Shown: positions 42,526 through 52,440, numbered from the stretch's first letter. The stretch: DNA of 64,000 nucleotides from Lachnospiraceae bacterium (GCA_022792335.1 JAAWAV010000048.1:1-64000); one strand, 5' to 3'. Translations and numbers: made by a program. The notes: generated by a model not told the origin, from the letters alone.

Positions 42526-43647
42526 TTAAAGTACAAATCTTTCATTTTTTTCAATCACGATTTTAATGTTATCCGGCTCGCCGATATAGGTCATATTGGC
42601 TCGAATGGTATCTCTGCTCTCTACAATACAGTTCTCAATCCGCGTATTGTCGCCAATATAGACATCATTTAAGATGATAGAATTTCGGATGATGCAGTTA
42701 TTTCCGATATAAGCTTTTTTAAACAGCACGGAGTTTTCCACTTCACCGTTGATGATACAGCCGCTGGAAACCAGGCTGTTACGCACTCTCGCTCCCACGT
42801 TATACTTGGCGGGCGGATTATCGTCCACCTTGGAATATACATCCGGATAGGTGTTGAAGAAATAATTCCGCACTTCCGGCTTTAAAAATTCCATATTGGT
42901 CTTATAGTAAGCGTCCACACAGGAAATGTTGCTCCAGTATGAATCCAGTTTGTAGGCGTAAATCCGCTTCATATTCTTGTAGCGAATCAGAATGTCCTGA
43001 ACAAAATCATATCGATCTTCTTCGACACATTTCTCAATCAGCTCAATGAGCTGGCGGCGGCGAATCACATAAATTCCACAGGAAACTGTATGGGAAGTGG
43101 CTACCATGGGCTTTTCATCAAAGTCTACAACCCGGCCGTCCTCACTTGTCCGGACCAGACCAAAACGGCTCACGTCCGTATCCTCCGACATATCCTTACA
43201 TACCACAGTGATATCCGCCTGTTTTGCAATATGATACTCCAGAACTTTGTTGTAATCCAGCTTGTAGACACCGTCGCCCGAAGCGATTACCACATAAGGC
43301 TCATGGCTGTTCTTTAAATAGTTGATGTTTTGCCAGAGGGCGTCCGCCGTACCTCTGTACCAGTTGTTGTTAATGGCAGATAATGTCGGGGTGAATACAT
43401 AAAGCCCGCCCTGTTTCCTTCCGAAATCCCACCATTTGGAAGAGCTTAAATGCTCATTTAAGGAGATGGAATTATACTGGGTAAAGACCGCCACCTTTTT
43501 GATATGGGAATTGGTCATATTGCTCAGGGAAAAGTCGATAGCCCTATAGCTGCCTGCAACCGGCATCGCGGCCACAGCCCGCTTCTCTGACAACTCCCTC
43601 ATTTTCTTGTTGTTACCGCCTGCCAGAATAATACCTACCGCTCTCAC
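42526..43647 (-). CDS. glgD: Glucose-1-phosphate adenylyltransferase subunit GlgD
   Basis: Second, GlgC-like subunit of ADP-glucose pyrophosphorylase in Firmicutes, required for full activity though poorly catalytic alone. The nucleotide loop is altered ([18 protein letters not shown]) against the GlgC form GGQGSRL, as usual for GlgD. C-terminal left-handed beta-helix ([20 protein letters not shown]). 373 residues. GTG start at 43647 overlaps the glgC stop by 4 nt (GTGA), with GGTGGAG upstream. Works with GlgC in glycogen synthesis; no glycogen synthase is in the window. Confidence 0.94.
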   Translation of the reverse strand: MRAVGIILAGGNNKKMRELSEKRAVAAMPVAGSYRAIDFSLSNMTNSHIKKVAVFTQYNSISLNEHLSSSKWWDFGRKQGGLYVFTPTLSAINNNWYRGTADALWQNINYLKNSHEPYVVIASGDGVYKLDYNKVLEYHIAKQADITVVCKDMSEDTDVSRFGLVRTSEDGRVVDFDEKPMVATSHTVSCGIYVIRRRQLIELIEKCVEEDRYDFVQDILIRYKNMKRIYAYKLDSYWSNISCVDAYYKTNMEFLKPEVRNYFFNTYPDVYSKVDDNPPAKYNVGARVRNSLVSSGCIINGEVENSVLFKKAYIGNNCIIRNSIILNDVYIGDNTRIENCIVESRDTIRANMTYIGEPDNIKIVIEKNERFVL

Positions 43648-44918
43648 TTTTCTCCACCTGCCTTTATAATGTAGTCTCCGCTCTCAAGGCTTCCGTCCGG
43701 ATAATCTGCCGCCTCTGTGATACCGGAAATAGCTGTGTTCCTTCCGATGCTCACATTGTCAGGAATAGAGGAATCCTCGCCCACTGTCACCAAGTCGAAG
43801 GCGTAAACTTTGGGATTCAACTTGCTCTCCGCATAGTTTCCACATCCCAGTCGGACATTGGAGCCGACCGTTACATTATCTGCAATGATCGCCTTGTCCA
43901 CAACAGTTCCATCCCCGATTACCACGCCGGACATCAAAATGGAATCCCGAACCACGGCGCCTCTGCCGATTTTTACGCCGACGCCTACCACCGAATTGTA
44001 TATCTCGCCATAGACTTCCGTTCCCTCGGCAATGATACTTCTTTCGATAACGGAATCGCTGGAAATGTACTGGGGCGGAAGAATGTCGCTCTTGGTGTAA
44101 ATCTTCCAAAATTCCTCGTATAGATTAAATACAGGAATAATGTCCACCAGCTCCATGTTGGCCTCCCAGTAAGATCCCAGAGTTCCTACGTCTTTCCAGT
44201 AGCCATTGTACTCAAACGCAAAAATCCGGTCTCCCTTGCTGTGACAATAGGGAATCACATGTTTGCCAAAATCACAACCCGGCTCGTCGGACATCTTTAT
44301 CAGAGCTTCTTTTAAAACGTTCCAGCTAAAGATATAAATTCCCATGGACGCCAGATTACTCCTGGGATGTGCCGGCTTCTCCTCAAATTCCGTAATCCGG
44401 CTGTTCTCGTCAGTAATGACCACCCCAAAACGACTGGCTTCCTCAATGGGCACCGGAAGGGCAGCAATGGTAATATCCGCATTGTTCGCCTTATGGTAGT
44501 CGAGCATCACCTCATAATCCATCTTATAGATATGATCTCCCGACAGAATCAGAACATAATCCGGATTATAGGACTCCATGTACTGCAGATTCTGGTAAAT
44601 GGCGTTGGCCGTACCAGTATACCACTCGCTATTGTTGCTTTTCTCATAAGGAGGAAGCACTGTCACGCCTCCGATATTCCGGTCCAGATCCCAGGGAATC
44701 CCGATTCCAATATGGGAATTTAACCGGAGCGGCTGATACTGAGTCAGAACGCCCACCGTATCAATACCAGAGTTAATGCAGTTACTAAGCGGAAAATCAA
44801 TAATACGGTATTTGCCGCCAAAAGCCGTGGCCGGCTTGGCCACATTTGCCGTCAATACCCCCAGCCTGCTGCCCTGCCCGCCGGCCAGCAGCATTGCAAT
44901 CATCTCTTTCTTAACCAC
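43644..44918 (-). CDS. glgC: Glucose-1-phosphate adenylyltransferase
   Basis: Catalytic subunit making ADP-glucose, the committed step of glycogen synthesis. Motifs: [55 protein letters not shown], and a C-terminal beta-helix of hexapeptide repeats. 424 residues. GTG start with AGAGGTGAT just upstream. First gene of glgC-glgD-spoVG; divergent from the yhaO-like gene. Confidence 0.95.
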   Translation of the reverse strand: MVKKEMIAMLLAGGQGSRLGVLTANVAKPATAFGGKYRIIDFPLSNCINSGIDTVGVLTQYQPLRLNSHIGIGIPWDLDRNIGGVTVLPPYEKSNNSEWYTGTANAIYQNLQYMESYNPDYVLILSGDHIYKMDYEVMLDYHKANNADITIAALPVPIEEASRFGVVITDENSRITEFEEKPAHPRSNLASMGIYIFSWNVLKEALIKMSDEPGCDFGKHVIPYCHSKGDRIFAFEYNGYWKDVGTLGSYWEANMELVDIIPVFNLYEEFWKIYTKSDILPPQYISSDSVIERSIIAEGTEVYGEIYNSVVGVGVKIGRGAVVRDSILMSGVVIGDGTVVDKAIIADNVTVGSNVRLGCGNYAESKLNPKVYAFDLVTVGEDSSIPDNVSIGRNTAISGITEAADYPDGSLESGDYIIKAGGEK

Positions 44919-44956
44919 TCTATCACCTCTTGCTGTTAAATTATAGTTATGTTTTT

Positions 44957-44985
44957 AGTGTATCACATTTTTTAGAATAAGTGAA
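44957..44985 (-). promoter_or_regulatory. Candidate glgC promoter
   Basis: Minus strand: -35 TTCACT (44980-44985), 17-nt spacer, -10 TACACT (44957-44962). Each hexamer matches consensus at 4 of 6, so this is tentative. Confidence 0.4.
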
Positions 44986-45039
44986 CAATTTTTTTGTCAT
45001 TTTCTCATAAATTTTATGCATTTTATGAAACCCAATGTT

Positions 45040-45068
45040 TTGCTTCTCGTTTCCTCCTGTGATATAAT
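45040..45068 (+). promoter_or_regulatory. Promoter of the yhaO/yhaN-like pair
   Basis: -35 TTGCTT (45040-45045), 17-nt spacer, -10 TATAAT (45063-45068) with TG one base upstream. About 75 nt before the first start codon. Confidence 0.65.
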
Positions 45069-45144
45069 GTTCAAAAAGAGAAAAGGCTCGCAAAGAAAGC
45101 CGCTGTACACTTGATTCTCCATATTTTTAGAAAGGGACATTTCT

Positions 45145-46239
45145 ATGAAGTTTATTCATACTGCAGATATTCACTTGGGTTGTCAGCCGGATCGAGGCTT
45201 CCCCTGGTCCAAAGAACGTTCTCTCGATATTTTATCTGCCTTCCGTTCATTTTTCACCGCTTGCCGGGAGGAAAAGCCGGATCTTGTGCTGATTGCCGGC
45301 GATCTGTTTCACAGACAGCCGACTCTGGCAGAGCTCAAGGAGGCCAACTCGCTTTTTTTAAGCATTCCTGATATTCCTGTGGTCTTAATTGCCGGAAATC
45401 ATGACTGTATCCGCCCCGGTTCTTCTCTGGCAGAATTTTCCTGGGCGCCCAACGTGACCTTTTTGTCTGGAGAAGAACTGGAAACGGTTTCTTTTGAGAA
45501 TCTGAGTACAGTCGTTCACGGCTTCAGTTATCACACCAGGGAGATAAAAGAGTCTCTTTACAATGAGCTTACGGCTCCGAAAGACGGAAATTTTCATATT
45601 CTCCTGGCCCACGGAGGAGATGAGACTCATATTCCCATTGACAAGAGAACGTTTTCTTCCTCTGGCTTTTCCTATACTGCTTTGGGGCATATCCACAAAC
45701 CGGAATTTTCTTCGGCAGGCCGGTACGGTTTTCCCGGTTCTCTCTCTCCCGTCGACTTGGCAGAGACAGGCGTTCACGGATATCTCCTTGGAGAGCTTAC
45801 GCCTGATAGCGACGTCGGAGAACTTACCCTCCGTTTTGTACCGCTGCCTTCCCGCTCCTATATCCCCTGCCAGGTAAAGGTGACGGAAAAGACCACCAAC
45901 CAGACTCTGTTTCAGACTCTTGGCAAATTTATGGAGCAGCATGGCGCTTCCAATATTTATAAAGTGACCTTAAATGGAAAGCGGGATCCAGATCTTACCT
46001 TCAATGGAGATTATTTGCGCACTGCCGGCAGGATCATTTCCTTTCGGGATAATACAGTTCCTTCTTATAACATAGAAGCGCTTTTAAAAAGCCATCAAAA
46101 CGATCTGATCGGCGATTATATCGCTTCTTTCCTGCCGGACGGCCATGAGGAATCCCTGGACGATCCCATCCGCCGCCAAGCTTTTTACTATGGGCTGGAT
46201 GCGCTGCTTTCCAATTTCACAGGCGCCTATATCCTATAG
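45145..46239 (+). CDS. yhaO: SbcD/YhaO-like DNA repair metallophosphoesterase
   Basis: Mre11-type nuclease subunit. Metal-binding motifs in order: FIHTADIHLGC (D, H), LIAGDLFHRQ (GD), IAGNHD (GNHD), ILLAHGG (H) and ALGHIHKPE (GHxH). The C-terminal part (about 250-364) is the capping region. 364 residues; AAAGGG precedes the ATG. The next gene encodes an SMC-like ATPase and begins 62 nt later, the same pairing as B. subtilis yhaO-yhaN and E. coli sbcD-sbcC. Likely DNA end processing; exact role unknown. Confidence 0.88.
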   Translation: MKFIHTADIHLGCQPDRGFPWSKERSLDILSAFRSFFTACREEKPDLVLIAGDLFHRQPTLAELKEANSLFLSIPDIPVVLIAGNHDCIRPGSSLAEFSWAPNVTFLSGEELETVSFENLSTVVHGFSYHTREIKESLYNELTAPKDGNFHILLAHGGDETHIPIDKRTFSSSGFSYTALGHIHKPEFSSAGRYGFPGSLSPVDLAETGVHGYLLGELTPDSDVGELTLRFVPLPSRSYIPCQVKVTEKTTNQTLFQTLGKFMEQHGASNIYKVTLNGKRDPDLTFNGDYLRTAGRIISFRDNTVPSYNIEALLKSHQNDLIGDYIASFLPDGHEESLDDPIRRQAFYYGLDALLSNFTGAYIL

Positions 46240-46301
46240 CTATAACACAAAGGCTCTTTCGTCGAACTTTACAACCTTTTATAAAACACAGGAGAATTTA
46301 C

Positions 46302-48185
46302 ATGCAACAAATAAACGAGATACATATTTCTGGTTTCGGAAAATATTCCAACCGTGACATGTCCTTTTCCAAAGGTATCAATGTCATTTACGGAGAAAAT
46401 GGTTCTGGCAAATCAACGCTCCATACCTATTTGAGAAGCATGCTTTTTGGGCTTGAAGAAGGACGGGGACTCGCTATGGGCCAGGACGTCTATACCCATT
46501 ATTATCCCTGGGAGGAGCAAGCCTCCTATGGCGGTTCTCTGACGCTCTCCACCGATGACGGAGAGTATCGGATCGAACGATGCCTGGATGCAAAAAATCG
46601 TTCTCTTTCCGTAAAGAAAGAAGAAAGCGGACAGATTATCGCCACACAGCAGACAGAGCTTGACGTGCTCCTCGGCCAGATTTCCGAGGAAACTTATCGG
46701 AATACCATCAGCATCGAACAGTTGAAAGCCGCCACTGACAGTACTCTCAGTGAAAGCCTCAAAAACCGGTTGTCCAGCATTGCCCTCTCCGGTACTTCCT
46801 CTCTGGATGTATCCAAGGCTCTTTCCTCCCTGAAAGAGCAGAAAAAGGCTCTCAAACAGCAGATAGATCCGGAAGCCTCCGACAAATACCACGCAGTGTT
46901 CGCTAAAATCTGTGAAACGGAGGATGAGCTTAAAAATTTTAGCGGTCAGCCGGAGCAGCTAAAATCCCAGGTAAAAAATCTGGAAAAACAACTGGACGCG
47001 GAAAACGGAACTCGTCGTTTTCTGGAAAAAGACATCGAAGCCAACCGACAGGCTATCGAGAAGCATAGTCTCTCCGCTGTCGGAGATATTGAACTCTATC
47101 AGGAGAGGCTCCACGATGCCTACGACGCTCACCGCATGGCTTCTGGCGGAAACGGGAACGGCCGCAGACACGGGCCCCGGGTCCGCGACGTTCTGTCCGG
47201 CGTGGTTGCTAGCATACTTTTCCTGATGCTGGCTTTTGGAACTTTGTTTTATGAAGATCTTCCTTTTACAGATACTCCTTTTCCTCTGCCATGGCTGCCT
47301 TTTCTGATCCTTTTTTTTGCAGGAGCAGGAATTTCTATTCTGTTTACGCTCCTTTTGTTTGTCCGTTCCAGAAAAGAAGATTCCGCTTCCTCTGCCATGG
47401 CCGCTGAGACGGAGCAATTTTTGAAGAACGAGTACAAAACTCATTTAGGAAATCCTGAGATCACAGAAGATACCAGGATGGCCATGAAAAAAAAGTTTAC
47501 CGAGTACCACAGCCTTTTAGATACCCGCAAAAAAAACCAGGCTCTTTTAGAAGAATCCTTAAAAACGACAACTACCATTCAGGAAGAGCTGCAAGCAGCC
47601 AGAGATGTCATCAGTCGTTCCCAGAAAGAAGCCTGGGAGTTTGAGCAGGCATGCAAAGCGCTCTCCAAGCTGGAAGAAGAAAAACAGGCTCTTGCCAGAC
47701 GCATGGAAATCAACAAAAATCTGGAGGAGAAAATCCAGGCCGTCGCTCTGGCTGAAGAGAGTATTTCTTCTCTCTCCTCCAAAATCCACGAAACCTTCAG
47801 CCCTCTTTTAAACAGACGGGTTTCTGAAATTATGGAGGCCATCACCGGCGGCCTCTACGATCAGTTTCATATTGACGAAGCTCTAACTGTCACTGTGCGA
47901 AGCGGCGGGCGCACGCTTCCTTTGGAATCTTTGAGCCGTGGAACCATCGAACAGGTTTATCTGGCTTTACGCATCAGCGCTGTAGAGATCCTCTTCCCGG
48001 AGCAGACTCTCCCCATCCTTCTGGACGATACCTTCGCCTACTACGACGACAGTCGTCTGGACAATACTTTAAAATGGCTGGCAAAAAATTATACGGGACA
48101 AATCTTTCTGTTTACCAGCCATAAACGGGAAGCTGCATTTTTATCGCGGATGAATGTCGCCTACCGGCTTCTGGTTCTAACCTGA
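46302..48185 (+). CDS. yhaN: YhaN-like SMC/Rad50-type ATPase with central membrane segments
   Basis: ATPase partner of the preceding nuclease. N-terminal Walker A VIYGENGSGKST (about 31-42), coiled coils (about 160-270 and 400-490), and a C-terminal half-site with signature LESLSRGTIEQVYLALRIS and Walker B ILLDDTFAYYDD. Unlike Rad50/SbcC, the middle carries two hydrophobic helices (about 295-315 and 325-350), so the protein is probably anchored in the membrane; a similar feature is known for B. subtilis YhaN. 627 residues. A convergent terminator follows. Confidence 0.85.
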   Translation: MQQINEIHISGFGKYSNRDMSFSKGINVIYGENGSGKSTLHTYLRSMLFGLEEGRGLAMGQDVYTHYYPWEEQASYGGSLTLSTDDGEYRIERCLDAKNRSLSVKKEESGQIIATQQTELDVLLGQISEETYRNTISIEQLKAATDSTLSESLKNRLSSIALSGTSSLDVSKALSSLKEQKKALKQQIDPEASDKYHAVFAKICETEDELKNFSGQPEQLKSQVKNLEKQLDAENGTRRFLEKDIEANRQAIEKHSLSAVGDIELYQERLHDAYDAHRMASGGNGNGRRHGPRVRDVLSGVVASILFLMLAFGTLFYEDLPFTDTPFPLPWLPFLILFFAGAGISILFTLLLFVRSRKEDSASSAMAAETEQFLKNEYKTHLGNPEITEDTRMAMKKKFTEYHSLLDTRKKNQALLEESLKTTTTIQEELQAARDVISRSQKEAWEFEQACKALSKLEEEKQALARRMEINKNLEEKIQAVALAEESISSLSSKIHETFSPLLNRRVSEIMEAITGGLYDQFHIDEALTVTVRSGGRTLPLESLSRGTIEQVYLALRISAVEILFPEQTLPILLDDTFAYYDDSRLDNTLKWLAKNYTGQIFLFTSHKREAAFLSRMNVAYRLLVLT

Positions 48186-48262
48186 CGCCGCTTCCCTTTC
48201 CTCAAAACCGCCTCTTTTTTCTAAACAACATGCCGACTGACAGGAGCATCATCAGTCTCATC

Positions 48263-48300
48263 GCTGCTTCATCGTAGAATTTTTCCCACGGTGAAGCAGC
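48263..48300. terminator. Convergent terminator between yhaN and the CotS-like gene
   Basis: 12-bp stem GCTGCTTCATCG / CGGTGAAGCAGC (one G-T pair) with a 14-nt loop. It lies between convergent genes; no long T tract, so efficiency is uncertain. Confidence 0.55.
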
Positions 48301-48327
48301 CCTTATTGCCAACACATTTTTAAATTC

Positions 48328-49479
48328 TTAAGCTTCTGCTTTCTTTTTTAGTTCTTCCAGGAATAATGCCCTCGCTTCAAACTGCGTTTCCAATACCCGT
48401 AGCTTATCAACATTTCTGGCCGGAATCCAGGCCTTATTGGAGTTTACATAATAGTTGATCTGTTTCCAGTATTTTTCCGGATACAGGAACAGTATATACA
48501 AATACTTCCATTCCTCTCCAGTCAAAGGCAGTACCGTGGCATAAGTATCCAGAAGTCTCCGCCCCAGTTTCAGATTCCATCGATGTTTCTCCAGAACCTT
48601 TCGTGTGAAATAATAGAGGTCAGATACCTGAATCCCTTTGCGCAGTCTGGAAAAGTCTGTAACAGCACATACGCCGTCTCCAAGGAGCACATGGTGATGG
48701 CTGTATTCTCCATGACACCACCAGTTCTTTGGCATTTCCGGGAGATCTGCCGCCAGAGCAGCCGCTTCTTCTGCCTGACGGTAAAATTTTTCAAAACCGC
48801 CGATCACCACCAGCTCGAAATCAGTTTTCCGCTTTCTGGCTTTTACAAAAGAACGGGTCCGTTTCAGTTCCCGGTTGTGACGTTCCAGCATCCCGGCAAA
48901 ATCTTCTGGTAGTTCCTGGCAGATTGTGCCTTCCTCTCTCTCTGGTCCGGCAGAAGCCGTCTCTCCCCATGAAAGGGAATCTGATTCTTTCGCCGTCTCT
49001 CTCTCAGACAGCTTTGTCTCCGCCACCTGTATTTCTTCCATCGCCTTTTGCTCTTCCCGTTCTTTTCGCTTCCGTAAAAATTCTTCCCGCTTCTGCTCTG
49101 GAATATGCTCTTTTTCCAGACGTCGGAAAGCCATGTGGAGCTTCGCCAGAAGTTCTGCGGCTGCCAGAATCTCTCCAGTCTCCCTGGTGTTGCACTCCCG
49201 TCCCTCATACCAGTCCCGAAGCACATATCTGGCCTGATCCTCGTCCGGAGAAATCAGATTTCCTTCTGCATTCTGTATACAGCAGTCCACTTGAAGTCCG
49301 ACCTCCGTCAACGCGGACAGCACTTCATATTCTAGCTGAATCCTTTTGTCCGATCCCGTCCATTCCTTTAATAATTTAAGGCCCTGACTGGTCTCACACA
49401 AAAAGGCGCCCCTGGTACGCCAGGTTCTGGATACCTCCAGATCGTACTGGTCCAACACGCCGGTTCCTCGTTCACTCAC
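48328..49479 (-). CDS. CotS-family spore coat protein (kinase-like fold)
   Basis: 383 residues of the CotS/aminoglycoside-phosphotransferase-like family associated with spore coats. N lobe (about 1-100; FLCETSQGLKLLKEW with the ATP-lysine-like position), a long charged insert (about 135-215, Glu/Lys/Arg-rich), then the catalytic-loop equivalent WWCHGEYSHHHVLLG and the metal site equivalent VTDFSRLRKG. The loop Asp is Glu and the following Asn is absent, so kinase activity is doubtful. GTG start with GGAGG 7 nt upstream. A CATAggaT sequence (minus strand, 49531-49538) could be a mother-cell sigma -10, but this is tentative. Confidence 0.75.
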   Translation of the reverse strand: MSERGTGVLDQYDLEVSRTWRTRGAFLCETSQGLKLLKEWTGSDKRIQLEYEVLSALTEVGLQVDCCIQNAEGNLISPDEDQARYVLRDWYEGRECNTRETGEILAAAELLAKLHMAFRRLEKEHIPEQKREEFLRKRKEREEQKAMEEIQVAETKLSERETAKESDSLSWGETASAGPEREEGTICQELPEDFAGMLERHNRELKRTRSFVKARKRKTDFELVVIGGFEKFYRQAEEAAALAADLPEMPKNWWCHGEYSHHHVLLGDGVCAVTDFSRLRKGIQVSDLYYFTRKVLEKHRWNLKLGRRLLDTYATVLPLTGEEWKYLYILFLYPEKYWKQINYYVNSNKAWIPARNVDKLRVLETQFEARALFLEELKKKAEA

Positions 49480-49574
49480 GTCTACCCCTCCAAATGACTG
49501 ATAAAAATCTCCTGAAAATTGGCTACTTCTATCCTATGAATGGAATGGTGGAAACATGATTAATTTAACAATGA

Positions 49575-49712
49575 ACTTCCACGTGCCCTCCGGTGGGTTG
49601 CTTTCGCAACATGATTCCTTACCGCCTCAGTACCCTCGCTTCGCCGGGGCAGGCCCGCGATCCTAGCAAAGTGTTTTTGTTTCATGGGATGCACTTTCCA
49701 TGAAACAAAAAT
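49575..49712. other. GC-rich structured intergenic element, possible noncoding RNA
   Basis: Within AT-rich surroundings, 49575-49670 is GC-rich and folds: CCAC/GTGG flanks (49579-49596), GTTGC-TTTC-GCAAC (49597-49610; GNRA-type GAAA loop on the minus strand), and a GC-rich stem around 49630-49660. Then a perfect 14-bp inverted repeat TTTTTGTTTCATGG / CCATGAAACAAAAA (49674-49711). No coding frame and no RNA family I recognise. Strand unknown. Confidence 0.45.
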
Positions 49713-49714
49713 GA

Positions 49715-49737
49715 GGTCCGTCGATTTTCGACGGACC
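49715..49737 (-). terminator. Intrinsic terminator after ppdK
   Basis: 10-bp perfect arms GGTCCGTCGA / TCGACGGACC around a 3-nt loop, followed on the minus strand by TCATTTTTGTTTC. It lies 17 nt after the ppdK stop. Confidence 0.85.
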
Positions 49738-49753
49738 CCTGAGTCTTAAAAAA

Positions 49754-52378
49754 TTATTTATTGTTGAGTGCTGCCTGAGCCGCCGCCAGCCTTGCGATAG
49801 GAACGCGGAACGGAGAACAGGATACATAATTCAGGCCAATCTTATGGCAAAATTCCACGGAGCTGGGATCGCCGCCGTGCTCGCCGCAAATACCAATCTT
49901 TAAGTTGGGATTGGCGGTACGGCCTTTTTCGGAAGCCATGGCAACCAACTGGCCAACGCCTTCCTGATCCAGTTTTGCAAACGGATCGGACTCATAAATC
50001 TTGTTTTCATAGTAGGACGGCAGGAACTTTCCAGCGTCGTCACGGGAGAATCCAAAGGTCATCTGAGTCAGATCATTGGTGCCAAAGGAGAAAAATTCTG
50101 CCTCCTCAGCAATCTGATCTGCAGTGAGAGCCGCACGAGGAATCTCGATCATGGTACCTACATGATAATTAATGTAAGCGCCCTTTTCTTTCATAACTTC
50201 CTCAGCCGTGGAAATAACCACTTTTTTCACATATTTCAGCTCTTTCTTCTCACCTACGAGAGGAATCATCATCTCAGGAACGATGTCATAACCCATTTCA
50301 TCCTTCACTTCGATGGCAGCCTCAATGATAGCTCTGGTCTGCATCTTAGCGATCTCCGGATAAGTCACGGCCAGACGACATCCGCGGTGTCCCATCATCG
50401 GGTTAAACTCATGGAGTTCGTCACACTTCGCCTGTACCTGTTCTGCCGTCAGACCCATATCCTCTGCCAACGCCTGGATATCCTCCGGATCGGTGGGGAT
50501 GAACTCATGAAGCGGCGGATCCAGATAACGTACCGTCATCGGACGTCCCTTCAAAGCCTTGTACATGGCCTTGAAATCCTCTTTCTGGAAAGGAATCAGC
50601 TCGTTGAGCGCTGCTTCTCTGGCTTCCACTGTATCAGAAAGGATCATCTTGCGGATCTTCGGAATCCTATCAGGTTCAAAGAACATATGCTCTGTCCGGC
50701 ACAGTCCGATACCTTCGGCTCCTAACTTCACCGCATTTTCCGTATCCGCAGGGGTATCGGCATTGGTACGCACCCGCAGCTTGCGGTACTGATCCGCCCA
50801 GCGCATGATCCGGCCGAAGTTTCCGCCTACAGAAGCCTCTACGGTCGGAATATCGCCCTTGTAGATTTTGCCGGTGGTACCATCCAGAGAAATATAATCT
50901 CCCTCTGTGAACGTATAGCCGCCCAGCTCAAATCTCTTTTCTTCTTCATTGATCTTGATGTCGCCACAACCGGATACACAACAAGTTCCCATACCGCGGG
51001 CAACGACTGCTGCATGAGAGGTCATACCACCGCGGACAGTCAGGATTCCTTCCGCTGCATGCATTCCCTCGATATCCTCCGGAGAAGTCTCCAGACGAAC
51101 GAGGACGACTCTCTCGCCCTTCTCATGAGCGTTCTTCGCATCCTCAGCAGTAAAATAAACTTTACCTGCTGCAGCGCCGGGAGATGCGGGAAGCGCACTT
51201 CCGATTACCTCGCCCGCCTTCAGGGCCGCAGGATCAAAAGTAGGATGGAGAAGCTGATCCAGGGATTTGGCTTCGATCCGGCACACAGCCTCTTCCGGCG
51301 TAATCTTCCCTTCGTCTACCAGATCGCAGGCAATCTGAATCGCAGCCGAAGCCGTTCTCTTTCCATTTCTGGTCTGAAGGAAGAAAAGCTGGCCTTCCTG
51401 AATCGTAAATTCCATATCCTGCATGTCGCAGTAATGGTCCTCCAGCTTGTTTGCAATCTCCATAAACTGGCGATAGCACTTGGGAAGATCCTCCTCCAGC
51501 TTCGTAATCGGCTGAGGAGTTCTGACGCCAGCCACTACGTCCTCGCCCTGGGCGTTGATCAGATACTCGCCGTAAATTCCCTTCTCACCGGTAGAAGGAT
51601 TTCTGGTAAAGGCAACGCCTGTACCGGAAGTATTGCTCATATTTCCAAATACCATGGTCTGAACATTGACCGCGGTACCCCAGTCGCCGGGGATATCATT
51701 CATTCTTCTGTAAACAATGGCACGAGGGTTGTCCCAGGAACGGAATACGGCCTTTACAGCCTCCATAAGCTGAACCCTGGGATCCTGAGGGAAGTCCACT
51801 CCTCCCATCGCTTCTTTATAAACTGCCTTAAATTTGGAAACCAGTTCCTTCAGATCTTCTGCCGTCAACTCTGTGTCATAATGAACACCCTTAGCCTCTT
51901 TAAGCTCATCAATGATTTTTTCAAAGAAGGACTTGGGAACTTCCATAACTACATCGGAGAACATCTGGATAAATCTCCGGTAAGAATCATATGCGAACCT
52001 GGGGTTTCCAGTTTTCTTCGCAAACCCTTCCACAGAGACATCATTCAGTCCCAGATTCAGGATAGTATCCATCATACCAGGCATGGAAGCTCTGGCGCCG
52101 GAGCGCACAGATACCAAAAGCGGATTCTCCGTATCTCCAAACTGTTTTCCGTTTTCTCTCTCCAACCATTTCATCGCCTCAAAGATCTGTCCCTGAATTT
52201 CCTCAGTAATCTTCTGGCCGCTGTTGTAATAATCTGTACATGCTTCTGTCGTCACTGTAAATCCCTGGGGGATCGGAAGTCCCAGGTTGGTCATCTCTGC
52301 CAGATTGGCGCCCTTGCCGCCAAGAAGGTTACGCATATCCGCATTTCCTTCTTTAAACAAATATACCCATTTTGCCAT
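49754..52378 (-). CDS. ppdK: Pyruvate, phosphate dikinase
   Basis: Interconverts pyruvate, ATP and phosphate with PEP, AMP and PPi; in anaerobic clostridia it serves glycolysis or gluconeogenesis. N-terminal ATP-grasp domain (KGANLAEMTNLGLPIPQGFTV), the phosphohistidine domain with GGMTSHAAVVARGMG, and a C-terminal TIM barrel with GLCRTEHMFF, MMGHRGCRL and the catalytic Cys region KIGICGEHGGDPSSV. 874 residues, complete. GGAGGGAG precedes the ATG. It has its own promoter, whose transcript begins with a stable hairpin, and an intrinsic terminator. Confidence 0.97.
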   Translation of the reverse strand: MAKWVYLFKEGNADMRNLLGGKGANLAEMTNLGLPIPQGFTVTTEACTDYYNSGQKITEEIQGQIFEAMKWLERENGKQFGDTENPLLVSVRSGARASMPGMMDTILNLGLNDVSVEGFAKKTGNPRFAYDSYRRFIQMFSDVVMEVPKSFFEKIIDELKEAKGVHYDTELTAEDLKELVSKFKAVYKEAMGGVDFPQDPRVQLMEAVKAVFRSWDNPRAIVYRRMNDIPGDWGTAVNVQTMVFGNMSNTSGTGVAFTRNPSTGEKGIYGEYLINAQGEDVVAGVRTPQPITKLEEDLPKCYRQFMEIANKLEDHYCDMQDMEFTIQEGQLFFLQTRNGKRTASAAIQIACDLVDEGKITPEEAVCRIEAKSLDQLLHPTFDPAALKAGEVIGSALPASPGAAAGKVYFTAEDAKNAHEKGERVVLVRLETSPEDIEGMHAAEGILTVRGGMTSHAAVVARGMGTCCVSGCGDIKINEEEKRFELGGYTFTEGDYISLDGTTGKIYKGDIPTVEASVGGNFGRIMRWADQYRKLRVRTNADTPADTENAVKLGAEGIGLCRTEHMFFEPDRIPKIRKMILSDTVEAREAALNELIPFQKEDFKAMYKALKGRPMTVRYLDPPLHEFIPTDPEDIQALAEDMGLTAEQVQAKCDELHEFNPMMGHRGCRLAVTYPEIAKMQTRAIIEAAIEVKDEMGYDIVPEMMIPLVGEKKELKYVKKVVISTAEEVMKEKGAYINYHVGTMIEIPRAALTADQIAEEAEFFSFGTNDLTQMTFGFSRDDAGKFLPSYYENKIYESDPFAKLDQEGVGQLVAMASEKGRTANPNLKIGICGEHGGDPSSVEFCHKIGLNYVSCSPFRVPIARLAAAQAALNNK

Positions 52379-52410
52379 GTCTCTAACTCCCTCCTGTGTT
52401 TTTAGACGTT

Positions 52411-52438
52411 AACCAGCAGGTCGGCACGCCTGCTGGTT
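52411..52438 (-). other. Hairpin at the 5' end of the ppdK transcript
   Basis: Perfect 10-bp arms AACCAGCAGG / CCTGCTGGTT, 8-nt loop. With the -10 at 52441-52446 the message would begin within the first arm, giving a 5'-terminal stem. It could also be a protein-binding palindrome. Confidence 0.6.
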
Positions 52439-52440
52439 TT

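Noticed and set aside
51014-52405. A 463-residue plus-strand open frame
   Set aside because: Lies antisense inside ppdK, has no ribosome binding site and no recognisable domain; a by-product of the codon use of a long gene.
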